DNA from: Candidatus Bathyarchaeota archaeon
GTDB taxonomy: Archaea > Thermoproteota > Bathyarchaeia > Bathyarchaeales > Bathycorpusculaceae
Direction: 5' to 3'
DNA length: 64,000 bases
Assembly: GCA_026014735.1 (NCBI GenBank)
Contig: JAOZHT010000003.1
Span: 62,001-126,000, forward strand
Positions within the stretch are counted from its first letter, which is position 1; the number at the start of each line of letters is the position of its first letter. The notes below the pieces were generated by a model. That model searched no databases and was not told the origin of the DNA. It saw only the letters and a list, made by a program, of their open reading frames with translations. The position numbers and the translations under genes were made by a program. Below are positions 54,333 to 62,282 of the stretch, piece by piece.

Positions 54333-54812
54333 ATGCCCAAGGAAACTAAACCGCAAGAACAAGAAGTCCAAGAGGAAACCATCGAAGAAATAGCTGAGGC
54401 ACCCGAAGAGCAGCAGCTACAGGCAACCGAAGCCGCACAGGAGCAGGCGCCAGAAACCGAGGAAGCCGCAGAAGAGAAGGCAAAGGCTAAACACAAAAAG
54501 AAAGAGGAACAAGAAATCGTTGAAGAACGCTTCTACACTATTCCCCTGCAGAAAGCCCTGATTCGCCCGCCTAAGAAGCGTGCGCCACGCGCCATGCAGC
54601 TCGTTAAAATCTTTGTTACCAAGCACATGAAGCTTGAAATGAAGGTCAGCGAGGAAGAGGAAGAAGAAGAGTTACCTCAGTTGCTTGTTGCCCCTGAAGT
54701 TAACGAGAAAATCTGGGGAAGAGGCATCGAGAAGCCGCCGCGGAAAATCAAAACCCGCGTCACCAAAGACAAAGACGGCAACGTCACCGTTTATCTGGCC
54801 GAAAACCAGTAA
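54333..54812 (+). CDS. rpl31e: 50S ribosomal protein L31e with long acidic N-terminal extension
   Basis: The core from about residue 64 (EERFYTIPLQKALIRPPKKR, AMQLVKIFVTKHMK, VNEKIWGRGIEKPPRKIKT, VTVYLAENQ) is a normal L31e of about 95 residues. In front lies a 60-residue Glu/Ala/Gln-rich, then Lys-rich extension (PKETKPQEQEVQEETIEEIA and on), predicted disordered or helical. Archaeal L31e are usually about 85-95 residues, so the extension is unusual. The ATG at 54333 has GGAGAAAC upstream. No internal ATG before the core exists, so the extension seems genuine. Confidence 0.93.
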   Translation: MPKETKPQEQEVQEETIEEIAEAPEEQQLQATEAAQEQAPETEEAAEEKAKAKHKKKEEQEIVEERFYTIPLQKALIRPPKKRAPRAMQLVKIFVTKHMKLEMKVSEEEEEEELPQLLVAPEVNEKIWGRGIEKPPRKIKTRVTKDKDGNVTVYLAENQ

Positions 54813-54955
54813 ACACCTATTTTCCTTCAGTTTTAACTTTGTAGTTTTTCTTTTTATTTTCAGTCACTTTCTATGATAGCTTAATTTGCGCTTTGCGCTG
54901 TCACCATCCCGCTCCTATATCAGTAGATCAAAATTCTAGCGTTAACTCTTTTTTT

Positions 54956-55080
54956 CTATAGTTGTTGTTGTGGGGGAACCTCCTTTATTCAACAACAACC
55001 TAAGGTTTGCCTAAAACAACGCGTTTTGGCGTCAGGCGTTGTGGCGCATTGCTGGCTGGTTGTGGAGCCCGCCACAAGCA
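54956..55080 (+). repeat. Hairpin repeat element, copy B
   Basis: A 125-base element beginning CTATAGTTGTTGTTG and ending CCACAAGCA, homologous to copy A at 48218-48342 (opposite orientation). TAGTTGTTGTTG pairs with CAACAACAACCTA (one bulge). TTGTGG pairs with CCACAA around a six-base loop whose sequence differs from copy A. A TTTTTTT run precedes it. No protein frame is conserved between the copies except through a shift. Confidence 0.7.
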
Positions 55081-55204
55081 GAACAGGGAATTTGAATTCT
55101 GATAAACGCCCAGGTCACCCAAGCTTCCTTCGCCACCGCTTTTATCTTGCTCAACTGCATAAAACGCACCGTCTGCTGGCTTTCTCCCTAAAGGTTTCTG
55201 CATA

Positions 55205-55416
55205 GTCTTGGTTTCAGTTAAGGATACAGGATCAGGTATACCTGAAGCAGTTAAACCCCCGATTTTAAGCCGCTTTTCACCACAAAAGCCAAAGGACAGG
55301 GGCTAGGTTTAGCAGATGTTAAGCGCCTCACTGAAGCTCTAGGTGGCGGTGTTTACTTTGAAAGCCAAGTCGGTGAAGGCACGAATTTCACTGTTATTCT
55401 TCCATTCAATCCTTAA
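55205..55416 (+). pseudogene. Remnant of a histidine kinase ATPase domain
   Basis: [17 protein letters not shown] (N/G1 box of the HATPase_c domain) is followed after one frameshift by [20 protein letters not shown] (the F and G2 boxes). The last piece, [20 protein letters not shown] and [10 protein letters not shown], ends in TAA. This is the last 70 or so residues of a sensor kinase of the PAS-HK type common in these archaea; everything upstream is gone. The frame break is in the run of residues between IPEA and FKPLF. Confidence 0.85.
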
Positions 55417-55507
55417 CGAGCATGTTTAAAGAATAAGAACACCGCAATCTAAAATAGGCACTGTGCATGACAATTTTCGCTAAGACTGTATTGGAGACCG
55501 AGGTTTC

Positions 55508-56176
55508 TTGACTGTTTACTTATCCAGCATCGTTGGAAGCCCCAGCATCGGCGTGTACTCGCTGGCAACCGAAAAAATAGTGATTATCCCAGTTATGGTG
55601 CCGCAGGAGAAAGCCCAGGAATACGCTGACTGGCTTAAAGCTGAATTGGTCTACACAACCATCAGCGGCTCAGTTCTCGCAGGCGCACTCTCATGCGCCA
55701 ACAGCAACGGCATGCTGCTGCCTAACTCGGTGCGCGAAGAAGAAATCCAACGCATCAAAGCCGTCTACAAAGGCAACCTCACAGTTATGGACACCAAAAA
55801 AACCGCCTACGGCAACCTGGTGCTTGCCAGCGATAAGGGCGCAGTGGTTGATCCACGCTTTAAAGAAAAAGAAATCAAGGCAATCTCCGATGCACTTGGC
55901 GTCGAAGCGGTTCCCACCGAGATCGCTGGGTTGCCCTATGTGGGGTCGCTGGCGACTGCAACCAACAAGGGCGTGCTGGCGCATCCGCTGCTAAAAGAGG
56001 CGGAAAAGAAGATTCTTGAAAGCGTCTTTAAGGTTCCCGTGGAAGTGGGCACCGTCAACTGCGGCATACCCTATGTGGGCACGGGTTTGCTTGCCAACAG
56101 CAACGCGGCAGTGGCGGGTTCCATGACGACTGGGCCTGAAATGTTCATAATCGAGCATGCCCTAAGCACCCTTTAG
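55508..56176 (+). CDS. eif6: Translation initiation factor aIF6
   Basis: A 222-residue anti-association factor that binds the 50S subunit. It shows the five-fold pseudo-repeat of the pentein-like fold: GSPSIGVYSLATEKIVIIP, CANSNGMLLPNSVREEEI, YGNLVLASDKGAVVDPRF, YVGSLATATNKGVLAHPLLK and YVGTGLLANSNAAVAGSMTTGPE. The TTG at 55508 has GAGGT four bases upstream. It belongs to the archaeal L39e-L31e-eIF6-L18a cluster but is separated on both sides by foreign DNA. Confidence 0.97.
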   Translation: MTVYLSSIVGSPSIGVYSLATEKIVIIPVMVPQEKAQEYADWLKAELVYTTISGSVLAGALSCANSNGMLLPNSVREEEIQRIKAVYKGNLTVMDTKKTAYGNLVLASDKGAVVDPRFKEKEIKAISDALGVEAVPTEIAGLPYVGSLATATNKGVLAHPLLKEAEKKILESVFKVPVEVGTVNCGIPYVGTGLLANSNAAVAGSMTTGPEMFIIEHALSTL

Positions 56177-56203
56177 TGCCCTATGAAAATCTAAGGACTC
56201 ATG

Positions 56204-58237
56204 CTATTTCTTTGTTCGTTTGCCCAGCGCCCAAACTGTCACCGCCAACGAAGCAGCAAGAAACGCTGCCGCGGCAATAACAACCACTAACGGGTTGATG
56301 GTCCAATCTTGCGTAGATTCCGCTGTTGAAGCCGTTGGGGTAGGTTGAATCGTGGCATTCGGGGTTGGCGTCGGTGTGGGGGTTGGTGTAGGGCTGGCAG
56401 TTATGGTGGGTTTAGGTGTGGGCTTAATGGTTGTTTGTGCTGGCTTCAAGGTAGGCGGGTTTGCGGTCGGCGTAGGCGTGGGTGGGACGATGGGGGAAGA
56501 CCTATCGGAACTCAAAACTGCAATAGTATGTGGCTCAGTTAGGTTTAGAAATGTGTAGCTTCCCGTAACAACAACAGGCTCGTTATCCACAAGAACCGTG
56601 CTAATTTCGCAGCCGCTTCCCGAGTAAGTGAAGGTGAAGTCTTCACCCTTCTTTACGTTAACAAAACCCGCTGGAGATATGCTGCAGTTGTTATCGCATG
56701 TCGCGTAGATTTGGGTGCAGTTTGACTCTCCTAGATAAAGTCGCGTGCTGGGCAATGGAGAAAGTGGCGTTATTGCGGTTAAGCTGTTCCAATCGCTGTC
56801 AAAGCTAAGTTGCCAGAGCCCAGGGCTTTCTATACTGTACTGGAAGATGTTGGTTCCAAACATCGATAGAAATGTTCCTGGGTCAGCCACGTTTATGGAT
56901 ACCGTGCGGTTGTTTAAATCCATGCTAAAGAGGGCTCCATCGATTATGCTGTTTAAATCCTGGTACATGCAGTCCTGCACAGGCACCGCCAGCGAACCTG
57001 TCACTGGAACAGTCGAGAGTAGCATCAAGAGAACCGCTGCATCCGCGGTTGCCTCATTAGCGGGACCAGCCCAGTCGGAACGCATCTTAAACATGCCTGT
57101 TGCGTTATCGTACAATTTGCTTTTTAGCGTTAAGCTCCATGCGGGTTCATCGGTTGCTGTGCCGTTTAGCAGCATCTGCACTTGCCCCTGCATTGTTGAG
57201 TTCATGCTTCCATAGAGCCCCATTATCGCTGCCCATGAGACTATGGTGTTTTCAAGGCGTTGTTGTCGATTGTTTGATGAATGCACAACAACGTAGTCTG
57301 CCCATTGGGGGCTGCTCCAGTTTTGGCTTAACGCACGGGTTTCCATATCTGTGAAGAGGTTGGTTACGTTAGCGGTTGCTTGGTTGTATGCATAGATTTT
57401 CCAGATTAGCATGTCAAAGGAGCCTGCTTCACACTCGAATTCAGAATTTTTTAAGGCATATTTGTAGTAGCTTTGCCAGGTGGTAGTTGTCCAAAGGTTT
57501 TGGTTTTCCCAGTTCCACCAGTACTGCGCCTGTTTTGCGCCGTCGGGGATGCCCATCAGATAAAACGTAAGGTACATATCGATTGTTTGGGCGCATTCAT
57601 CGTAGTATCTGGGGCCATAGTCGATTCCCCAGCCTTTTCCGTCGGAGCCCACGCAGAGCAGAGGTTTGCCATAGGAACTGACGGTGCTGTTGAAGACGCT
57701 GTATGCTTGGGTTAGGTTCCATTTGGCTGTTTGGTAATCAAGCTGGGCAGCCCATTGGTAAGCGTAAAGGTTGAATCGGTTGTTTATCAGAAACGATGCT
57801 GTTCCACTTCTCTGGTAATTATTGGGTAATCCCCCGACGCTAGGCAGCATAGGCATAGCATCTAACGCCGCTTTTATCGTTGTAGAGTTTATTCCAACGC
57901 CGAGTTTACTTAACTGGAAATACCAGTAAAACACAGCTTCAGCTGAGGAGGCCGAGGTGACGTTGATTGAATCCACGGCTTCTTGAAGCTGAGAAACGGT
58001 TGTTTGACCTAACGCTAAGCCATCATAAATCGTCTGAAGGGTGCTGTTCCAACCAGCGTTGCCGCCGACGTTACCCACTAAATCAGCGATTACCGCTGCG
58101 GAGCCCCGGGGCTGGGTAGTCACGTTTTCGCTTTGAGCTTGGGCTGGTTGGCTTACGCTGGCAAAGCAGCTTAGAAGGAGAAATGCCACTAACATAATCA
58201 CGGTTGCATTGGCTGATTTGAGGTTTCTTTTTGTCAT
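56204..58237 (-). CDS. Large secreted protein with PT-rich stalk and C-terminal anchor
   Basis: A 677-residue exported protein: signal peptide (about 10-35), an all-helical-looking region (about 60-430) rich in W and Y (FNLYAYQWAAQLDYQ, WGIDYGPRYYDECAQTIDMY) that may be an alpha/alpha toroid of the kind found in polysaccharide lyases and terpenoid-cyclase folds, then a beta domain (FVNVKKGEDFTFTYSG and HTIAVLSS) resembling bacterial Ig/InlB-type modules. A Pro/Thr stalk of about 55 residues and a membrane helix with basic tail follow. No catalytic residues can be named. It lies on the opposite strand between aIF6 and L18a, interrupting the translation cluster, and probably arrived by insertion. 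Confidence 0.8.
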   Translation of the reverse strand: MTKRNLKSANATVIMLVAFLLLSCFASVSQPAQAQSENVTTQPRGSAAVIADLVGNVGGNAGWNSTLQTIYDGLALGQTTVSQLQEAVDSINVTSASSAEAVFYWYFQLSKLGVGINSTTIKAALDAMPMLPSVGGLPNNYQRSGTASFLINNRFNLYAYQWAAQLDYQTAKWNLTQAYSVFNSTVSSYGKPLLCVGSDGKGWGIDYGPRYYDECAQTIDMYLTFYLMGIPDGAKQAQYWWNWENQNLWTTTTWQSYYKYALKNSEFECEAGSFDMLIWKIYAYNQATANVTNLFTDMETRALSQNWSSPQWADYVVVHSSNNRQQRLENTIVSWAAIMGLYGSMNSTMQGQVQMLLNGTATDEPAWSLTLKSKLYDNATGMFKMRSDWAGPANEATADAAVLLMLLSTVPVTGSLAVPVQDCMYQDLNSIIDGALFSMDLNNRTVSINVADPGTFLSMFGTNIFQYSIESPGLWQLSFDSDWNSLTAITPLSPLPSTRLYLGESNCTQIYATCDNNCSISPAGFVNVKKGEDFTFTYSGSGCEISTVLVDNEPVVVTGSYTFLNLTEPHTIAVLSSDRSSPIVPPTPTPTANPPTLKPAQTTIKPTPKPTITASPTPTPTPTPTPNATIQPTPTASTAESTQDWTINPLVVVIAAAAFLAASLAVTVWALGKRTKK

Positions 58238-58479
58238 CTGCTTTCAGGCTAACCATGGGTTCAGGTTGGTTTGCTTGTTTTCCCTGTCTTCCACCAGTGG
58301 ATGCCTCATTAAGTTTACGTTTTTATCCCTTTCAAGCGCCACCGGCAAATTTGATTATCCATGCAGGCTTGGCTGTGGGGGTAGACACAAAAGGTTTGTC
58401 CGATAGTCTGATGGCAACGTTTTGGGTGAATATGTTTATAATTGGGAATGCACTGGATGTTGTGCAGGAAAGATTAGTC

Positions 58480-58710
58480 ATGAAAGCTTTCAAAGTAACC
58501 GGTGAAATCAAGAAGCCGAAACTTGCAACTCCATTCACAAAAGAAGTGTTAGCTGACAAAAGCGAACATGCCGTCGAGAAGGTTTACGCCGAAATCGGCA
58601 GCAAACACCGCGTGAAGCGGTTCCAAATCAAAATCGCCGGCGTCCAGGAAATGCAGGTGGACGAAATCGAGGATCCCGTTTTAAAGAAACTTGTAACTGG
58701 AGAAGCATAA
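58480..58710 (+). CDS. rplX: 50S ribosomal protein L18a (LX)
   Basis: A 76-residue protein, MKAFKVTGEIKKP, FTKEVLADKSEHAVEKVYAE, IGSKHRVKRFQIKIAGVQEM and DEIEDPV, matching archaeal L18a/LX (about 75-80 residues). A longer frame upstream (to 58231) is spurious. ATG at 58480 with GGAAAG upstream. One base separates its stop from the prefoldin gene. Confidence 0.96.
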   Translation: MKAFKVTGEIKKPKLATPFTKEVLADKSEHAVEKVYAEIGSKHRVKRFQIKIAGVQEMQVDEIEDPVLKKLVTGEA

Positions 58711-58711
58711 A

Positions 58712-59152
58712 TTGAGTCAAAGAGCCCCTGCTGAAGAGGAACTGCGTAAGCTCAGCGTTGAAATGCGCTATTTAGAGCAGACCGCTGAGGCGCTTCAGCA
58801 GCGCATAAGCATGGTTAACGCCGCCATTACTGACTTAACCTATGCCAGCGCTACACTTGACGGCATCGAGAAGGAGAAGGAGAACGTTGAGATGCTGGTT
58901 CCCATCGGCGGCAGCTCCTATGTGCGAGTTAAGCTTGCGGACCCCGACAAAGTCATCGTCGGTATGGGCTCTGGTGTTTCAGTGGAGAAAAGTCTTGCGG
59001 ATGCCAAGGCAACTCTTCAAGAGCGGCTTGATGAACTCGAGAAAACCATGAATGTGGCGCAGCAGCAGTTCAGCCAAATCGCCGAGCGCATCAACAGCGG
59101 CAGAAGCCGACTTGAATCGATGCTTGCCCACGCAAGACAAGCTCAACAGTAG
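58712..59152 (+). CDS. pfdA: Prefoldin subunit alpha
   Basis: A 146-residue chaperone subunit: long N- and C-terminal coiled coils (EELRKLSVEMRYLEQTAEAL and FSQIAERINSGRSRLESML) flanking two beta hairpins (MLVPIGGSSYVRVKLADPDK and VIVGMGSGVSVEKSLADA). The composition and length are typical of archaeal alpha prefoldin. TTG start one base after the L18a stop, with GGAGA upstream. ftsY follows after 11 bases. Confidence 0.96.
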   Translation: MSQRAPAEEELRKLSVEMRYLEQTAEALQQRISMVNAAITDLTYASATLDGIEKEKENVEMLVPIGGSSYVRVKLADPDKVIVGMGSGVSVEKSLADAKATLQERLDELEKTMNVAQQQFSQIAERINSGRSRLESMLAHARQAQQ

Positions 59153-59163
59153 AGCGATAGGGA

Positions 59164-60069
59164 ATGTTTGAGAAGCTCAAGTCCGGGTTTAAAGGCTTAG
59201 TTAACAAAGTCACCACGACTGAGCTTAAAGAAGAAAACTTAACCCCCATTTTATCCGACTTCAAAATGAGCCTAGCCGAAAACGACGTGGCTTTTCCTGT
59301 TGCCGACAAAATCTGCGACGACCTTGTTTCGCGGCTGTCAGGCGTTTCTGTTAAGCGGCTTGAGGACCGCAAAAAAGTCGTGGATGAAAACCTGCGGCAG
59401 GTCCTCTTGGAAGTCATGTTAACCAATGTCCGCATAGACCTGCTTCAGAAAGCAGAGGAAAAACGCAAACGCAAAGAACCCTTAACGCTTATGTTCGTCG
59501 GCATCAACGGCACAGGCAAAACCACCACCATCGCTAAAGTCGCCAGGTTCTTCCAGGATAAGGGCTACTCGGTGGTTTTGGCGGGTGCAGACACTTACCG
59601 TGCAGGCTCAATCGAGCAGCTCGAAGAGCATGCTAAGCGGCTGGGTGTGCGCGTGATTAAAAGCACCTATGGCGGCGACCCAGCGGCTGTGGCGTATGAC
59701 GCAGTTAGCCATGCGCAGGCTCACGGCATAAACGTGGTTTTAATCGATACAGCTGGGCGTATGCAGACTAACCAGAACCTGATGAATGAACTCATCAAGG
59801 TGAAGCGTGTGGTGAAGCCCGATTTGGTGGTGTTCACGGTTGATTCACTCATCGGCAACGATGCGGTGATGCAGGCGGAGGAATTCAACAAAGCCGTAGG
59901 CATCGACGCAACCATCCTCACTAAGGTAGATGCGGACGTGAAGGGCGGCTCGGCGCTTAGCGTGACGTTTGTGACTCAGAAGCCGATTCTCTTCATCGGC
60001 GTGGGGCAAACCTACAAGGACCTGGAGCTGTTTAACCCAGACAAATTCGTCAACATGGTGCTGCGTTAG
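59164..60069 (+). CDS. ftsY: Signal recognition particle receptor FtsY
   Basis: A 301-residue SRP-receptor GTPase targeting nascent membrane proteins to the translocon. A short N domain (about 1-90) leads to the GTPase domain with G1 GINGTGKTTTIAKVA, DTYRAGSIEQLEEHA, G3 IDTAGRMQTN, G4 TKVDADVKGGSALS and the closing IGVGQTYKDLELFNPDKFV. The acidic A domain of bacterial FtsY is absent, as in many archaea. Last four bases overlap a convergent gene. Confidence 0.97.
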   Translation: MFEKLKSGFKGLVNKVTTTELKEENLTPILSDFKMSLAENDVAFPVADKICDDLVSRLSGVSVKRLEDRKKVVDENLRQVLLEVMLTNVRIDLLQKAEEKRKRKEPLTLMFVGINGTGKTTTIAKVARFFQDKGYSVVLAGADTYRAGSIEQLEEHAKRLGVRVIKSTYGGDPAAVAYDAVSHAQAHGINVVLIDTAGRMQTNQNLMNELIKVKRVVKPDLVVFTVDSLIGNDAVMQAEEFNKAVGIDATILTKVDADVKGGSALSVTFVTQKPILFIGVGQTYKDLELFNPDKFVNMVLR

Positions 60070-60422
60070 GGCTCTGCGGCTTCGACGAGTTCAAAGCGGA
60101 GTTTTGTTGGGTAAAACCGGAATGCCTTAATGAAATCCTCCATTTCCTGGTCAACATCAACTGCCTCGAAGAATCCCAAGAAATCTTCCTTGACGTCGCT
60201 GAGGCGTTTCGAGGTGTACACGTTGACGGTGAAGAGGTACTGCTTTTTGGCCTCAATCCCCTTTATCTCTATGGCGTCTGAGGCATCGGCGGTGAAGAGC
60301 AGCTTTGTTTGGGCGTCCTCAACCGCGATTTTACGTGTTTCTTGGTTTACTGCCTTTACGGTTACAAGCCGGTTTTCAACTATCCGAAAATTCCATTCAC
60401 TATCAACTTCAGAAGCAGACAT
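60066..60422 (-). CDS. Conserved archaeal-style protein of unknown function
   Basis: A 118-residue soluble protein with alternating strands (FRIVENRLVTVKAVNQETRK, IAVEDAQTKLLFTADASDAI, KKQYLFTVNVYTSKRL) and a C-terminal helical part (EDFLGFFEAVDVDQEMEDFI). It could be an OB-like or small beta-barrel domain; no family is named. ATG at 60422 has AGGGA upstream, and a promoter-like element lies about 70 bases further upstream. It overlaps the ftsY stop by four bases in convergent orientation. Confidence 0.75.
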   Translation of the reverse strand: MSASEVDSEWNFRIVENRLVTVKAVNQETRKIAVEDAQTKLLFTADASDAIEIKGIEAKKQYLFTVNVYTSKRLSDVKEDFLGFFEAVDVDQEMEDFIKAFRFYPTKLRFELVEAAEP

Positions 60423-60482
60423 AAACATCCCTAAACAAAAAAGCGGCTTCAACCTTAAAAACCCTCATCGACAGCTGCGGTA

Positions 60483-60527
60483 CTCTGTTGCTCACAAGCT
60501 ATAGACCCCCCTCTTATATACCCTCAA
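60483..60527 (-). promoter_or_regulatory. Promoter-like element, copy 3, upstream of the 60.1-kb gene
   Basis: Read on the minus strand: TTGAGGG, TATATAAGA, a six-G run (complement of 60506-60511), exactly 12 bases, then GAGCAACAGAG (complement of 60483-60493). It matches copies at 7.4 and 53.2 kb in order and spacing. Transcription start would be near 60493, with a leader of about 70 bases before the ATG at 60422. Confidence 0.6.
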
Positions 60528-60626
60528 CATTCATGCAGCAAGCAAACGCATGGCTTAATCTTCATTGAAAATCAGCATGCCAGGCTAGGCGCCTGCTGAC
60601 TGAACAATCAACCCCATAAACGCCTG

Positions 60627-60863
60627 CTAGACAGTCCCACTGGATTTAGCGGGCTTTTTGCGGGCTGAGGCATCCCGCAGGTTCTCCACCGGCGAATCCT
60701 CCCCGTAACCCTGGCTTTCTTGGGCTTTCTGCTTATAGCTTTGCTCGGTGACTTTGGCTTTGCCCTCTTTGCTGCTGAGTTCCACGCTGTTGCCCAGCTT
60801 GTAGATGGTTCTGCCCAACCGGCGTTCACCTATGGTTCGTGTGCATTTTCCCATTTTGCTCAC
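60627..60863 (-). CDS. Small basic protein downstream of the injection-system-like hub
   Basis: A 78-residue hydrophilic protein (MGKCTRTIGERRLGRTIYKL, SVELSSKEGKAKVTEQSYKQ, then a Lys/Ser-rich end AKSSGTV). No family is recognised. The start may be GTG 60863, ATG 60854, or a TTG at 60926 that would overlap the hub gene. It follows that gene directly and may belong to the same mobile unit. Only composition and position support it. Confidence 0.5.
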   Translation of the reverse strand: MSKMGKCTRTIGERRLGRTIYKLGNSVELSSKEGKAKVTEQSYKQKAQESQGYGEDSPVENLRDASARKKPAKSSGTV

Positions 60864-60903
60864 TGCAAATAGTGCTGTTTCTGTGGCATTTAGGCTTTTT
60901 CCG

Positions 60904-61569
60904 TCAAACCCGCGCTTTTGCCTCAAAAAGGGTCATGAACCCAAAGTTGTTATCCCAGCTGTGGATGGCTTTTTCGACGAGGTAGGTTAGGTTAAACTTT
61001 TGTCCCAGTCCAGTTAACGCAACAGCGGCGCTGTCTCTTACTTCGGGTAACCCTATGGATTCGGCTACGCATCGCAGGCTAGCTGCCGTCGCCTTAAGGG
61101 CGGGTACTCTGCTTATAGCGGTTGTTTTAGGCTGGTTCTCTGCGGCGGCTATGGCAGTGAAGTTCAGCAGGGTACTGCCAAAGGCAAGGGTGCAAACAGG
61201 AACCGCGTTAGTTGCCCTGGGGGTCTGCCTAGGATTGGATGCGCCGAGGACTTCTATCTGCGGTCCACGGTCAGCTGAAAAAACCGATTTGACCTCGCTG
61301 ACTTCCCCCTCCATAACCGTTTCAAGAACTGCCCCGTAACCCATTTTCACAAAAACTTTTTGGCCGGGTTCAAATAGCGCCGTGTTTATCCATGCTGACT
61401 GGGGGTCGTTGACGGTGAACCTGAATTTTGGGGCTGATGGGTTCTGCTCCACACTTAGGGTGGATGCTGTGATGCCGTATTTTTGGTGGAGGTCTTCGGA
61501 GTTGACGATGATTTGGTTTTTCGGTGCGTAAAAGTTTGAGTATTTAGCGGTTAAATCAACTTGTGCCAA
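60904..61569 (-). CDS. Compact VgrG/gpD-like spike-hub protein of contractile injection systems
   Basis: A 221-residue protein resembling phage late-control protein D / Pvc8/VgrG hubs. Residues 1-115 match the first beta-barrel: YSNFYAPKNQIIVNSEDLHQ, KFRFTVNDPQSAWINTALFE, EPGQKVFVKMGYGAVLETVM and EGEVSEVKSVFSADRGPQIE. The end (LTGLGQKFNLTYLVEKAIHS, WDNNFGFMTLFEAKARV) matches the last hub strand region. The middle (about 120-185) is far shorter than in usual hubs (350-plus residues), so the gene is either a compact form or internally deleted. No sheath, tube or baseplate genes are nearby, so it is an orphan here. Confidence 0.7.
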   Translation of the reverse strand: MAQVDLTAKYSNFYAPKNQIIVNSEDLHQKYGITASTLSVEQNPSAPKFRFTVNDPQSAWINTALFEPGQKVFVKMGYGAVLETVMEGEVSEVKSVFSADRGPQIEVLGASNPRQTPRATNAVPVCTLAFGSTLLNFTAIAAAENQPKTTAISRVPALKATAASLRCVAESIGLPEVRDSAAVALTGLGQKFNLTYLVEKAIHSWDNNFGFMTLFEAKARV

Positions 61570-61623
61570 TTCAAGTGCCCCTGGCTGCTTATTGATGGGA
61601 CCGTGGGCATTTATTCTTGCTGA

Positions 61624-61833
61624 TTAGGACGATTGCTTTTTGTGTATGACGCCCACGATGCTTTTGATGGGTTCCTGGCAGACCTCGGGTTTCCAGGTGC
61701 AGATGCCCTTGATTATCTCGTCGAGGTAATGTGCCAGCTCATCGCTTGTAACCTCTTTGGCGCAGTCCACCTTGTAGTCTATCTTGCCGTTCCTTCTGCT
61801 GACCCGTATTGTAACTAAATCTTCTTCAGACAT
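61624..61833 (-). CDS. Small acidic protein upstream of the hub
   Basis: A 69-residue protein, SEEDLVTIRVSRRNGKIDYK, VTSDELAHYLDEIIKGICTW, then KSIVGVIHKKQSS. It contains two Cys (VDCAKEV, VCQEP) and a strand-helix pattern. No family is recognised. ATG at 61833; a TATA-like CTTAAATC near 61870 would give an almost leaderless transcript. It reads in the same direction as the hub gene, 54 bases upstream of it, and probably co-transcribed with it. Confidence 0.55.
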   Translation of the reverse strand: MSEEDLVTIRVSRRNGKIDYKVDCAKEVTSDELAHYLDEIIKGICTWKPEVCQEPIKSIVGVIHKKQSS

Positions 61834-62282
61834 AGCAGTCAAGCATCTATCTGGCCGTTTTAGATTTAAGCTTTCGGCTACCGCTCCAGCCTGAATTACG
61901 CCGATGCTGACAGTTGATCACTGCCAAGGGCATGCGTGAGTATCTAGCAACTCAATATACAAGGAAAAATTATTTGTTCACTAATAACATCTATCTTCTT
62001 CATAGTTCAGTTGCCATGTAAGCAGTCGCTATTTCTGTACTAATTTGGGTAAAAATATGTGGTCTTCTGGGTCCAATGTTGAAAAATTGTTTAATAAACG
62101 ATTGGGCATCCTTGGTTTGATGAGGAGGTGCAGCTTAAAAAACGCAATCGCTCGCAGTAAGTCCAAAACGGCTGGTAACAGTTGCCACAGCAATGGGCGC
62201 TATGGCAGCAGCAATGATGACACAAGCAGACCCCAAACCCTCCGCCGGCGACAACGCAGCACCGCTGACACCAAGATCCTAA

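Larger units (their letters stand above)
54813..55507. other. Interruption of the translation cluster: repeat B, histidine kinase fossil
   Basis: About 700 bases separate L31e from aIF6, which are often adjacent in archaea. The stretch holds a T-rich L31e terminator region (TTTCCTTCAGTTTTAACTTT from 54819), repeat B (54956-55080) and a histidine-kinase remnant (55205-55416). A minus-strand frame at 55000-55203 only reads the repeat backwards. This is probably an insertion site. Confidence 0.6.

Noticed and set aside
58231-58479. Long upstream extension of the L18a frame
   Set aside because: The family starts exactly at the ATG at 58480; the upstream part overlaps the promoter of the divergent secreted-protein gene.
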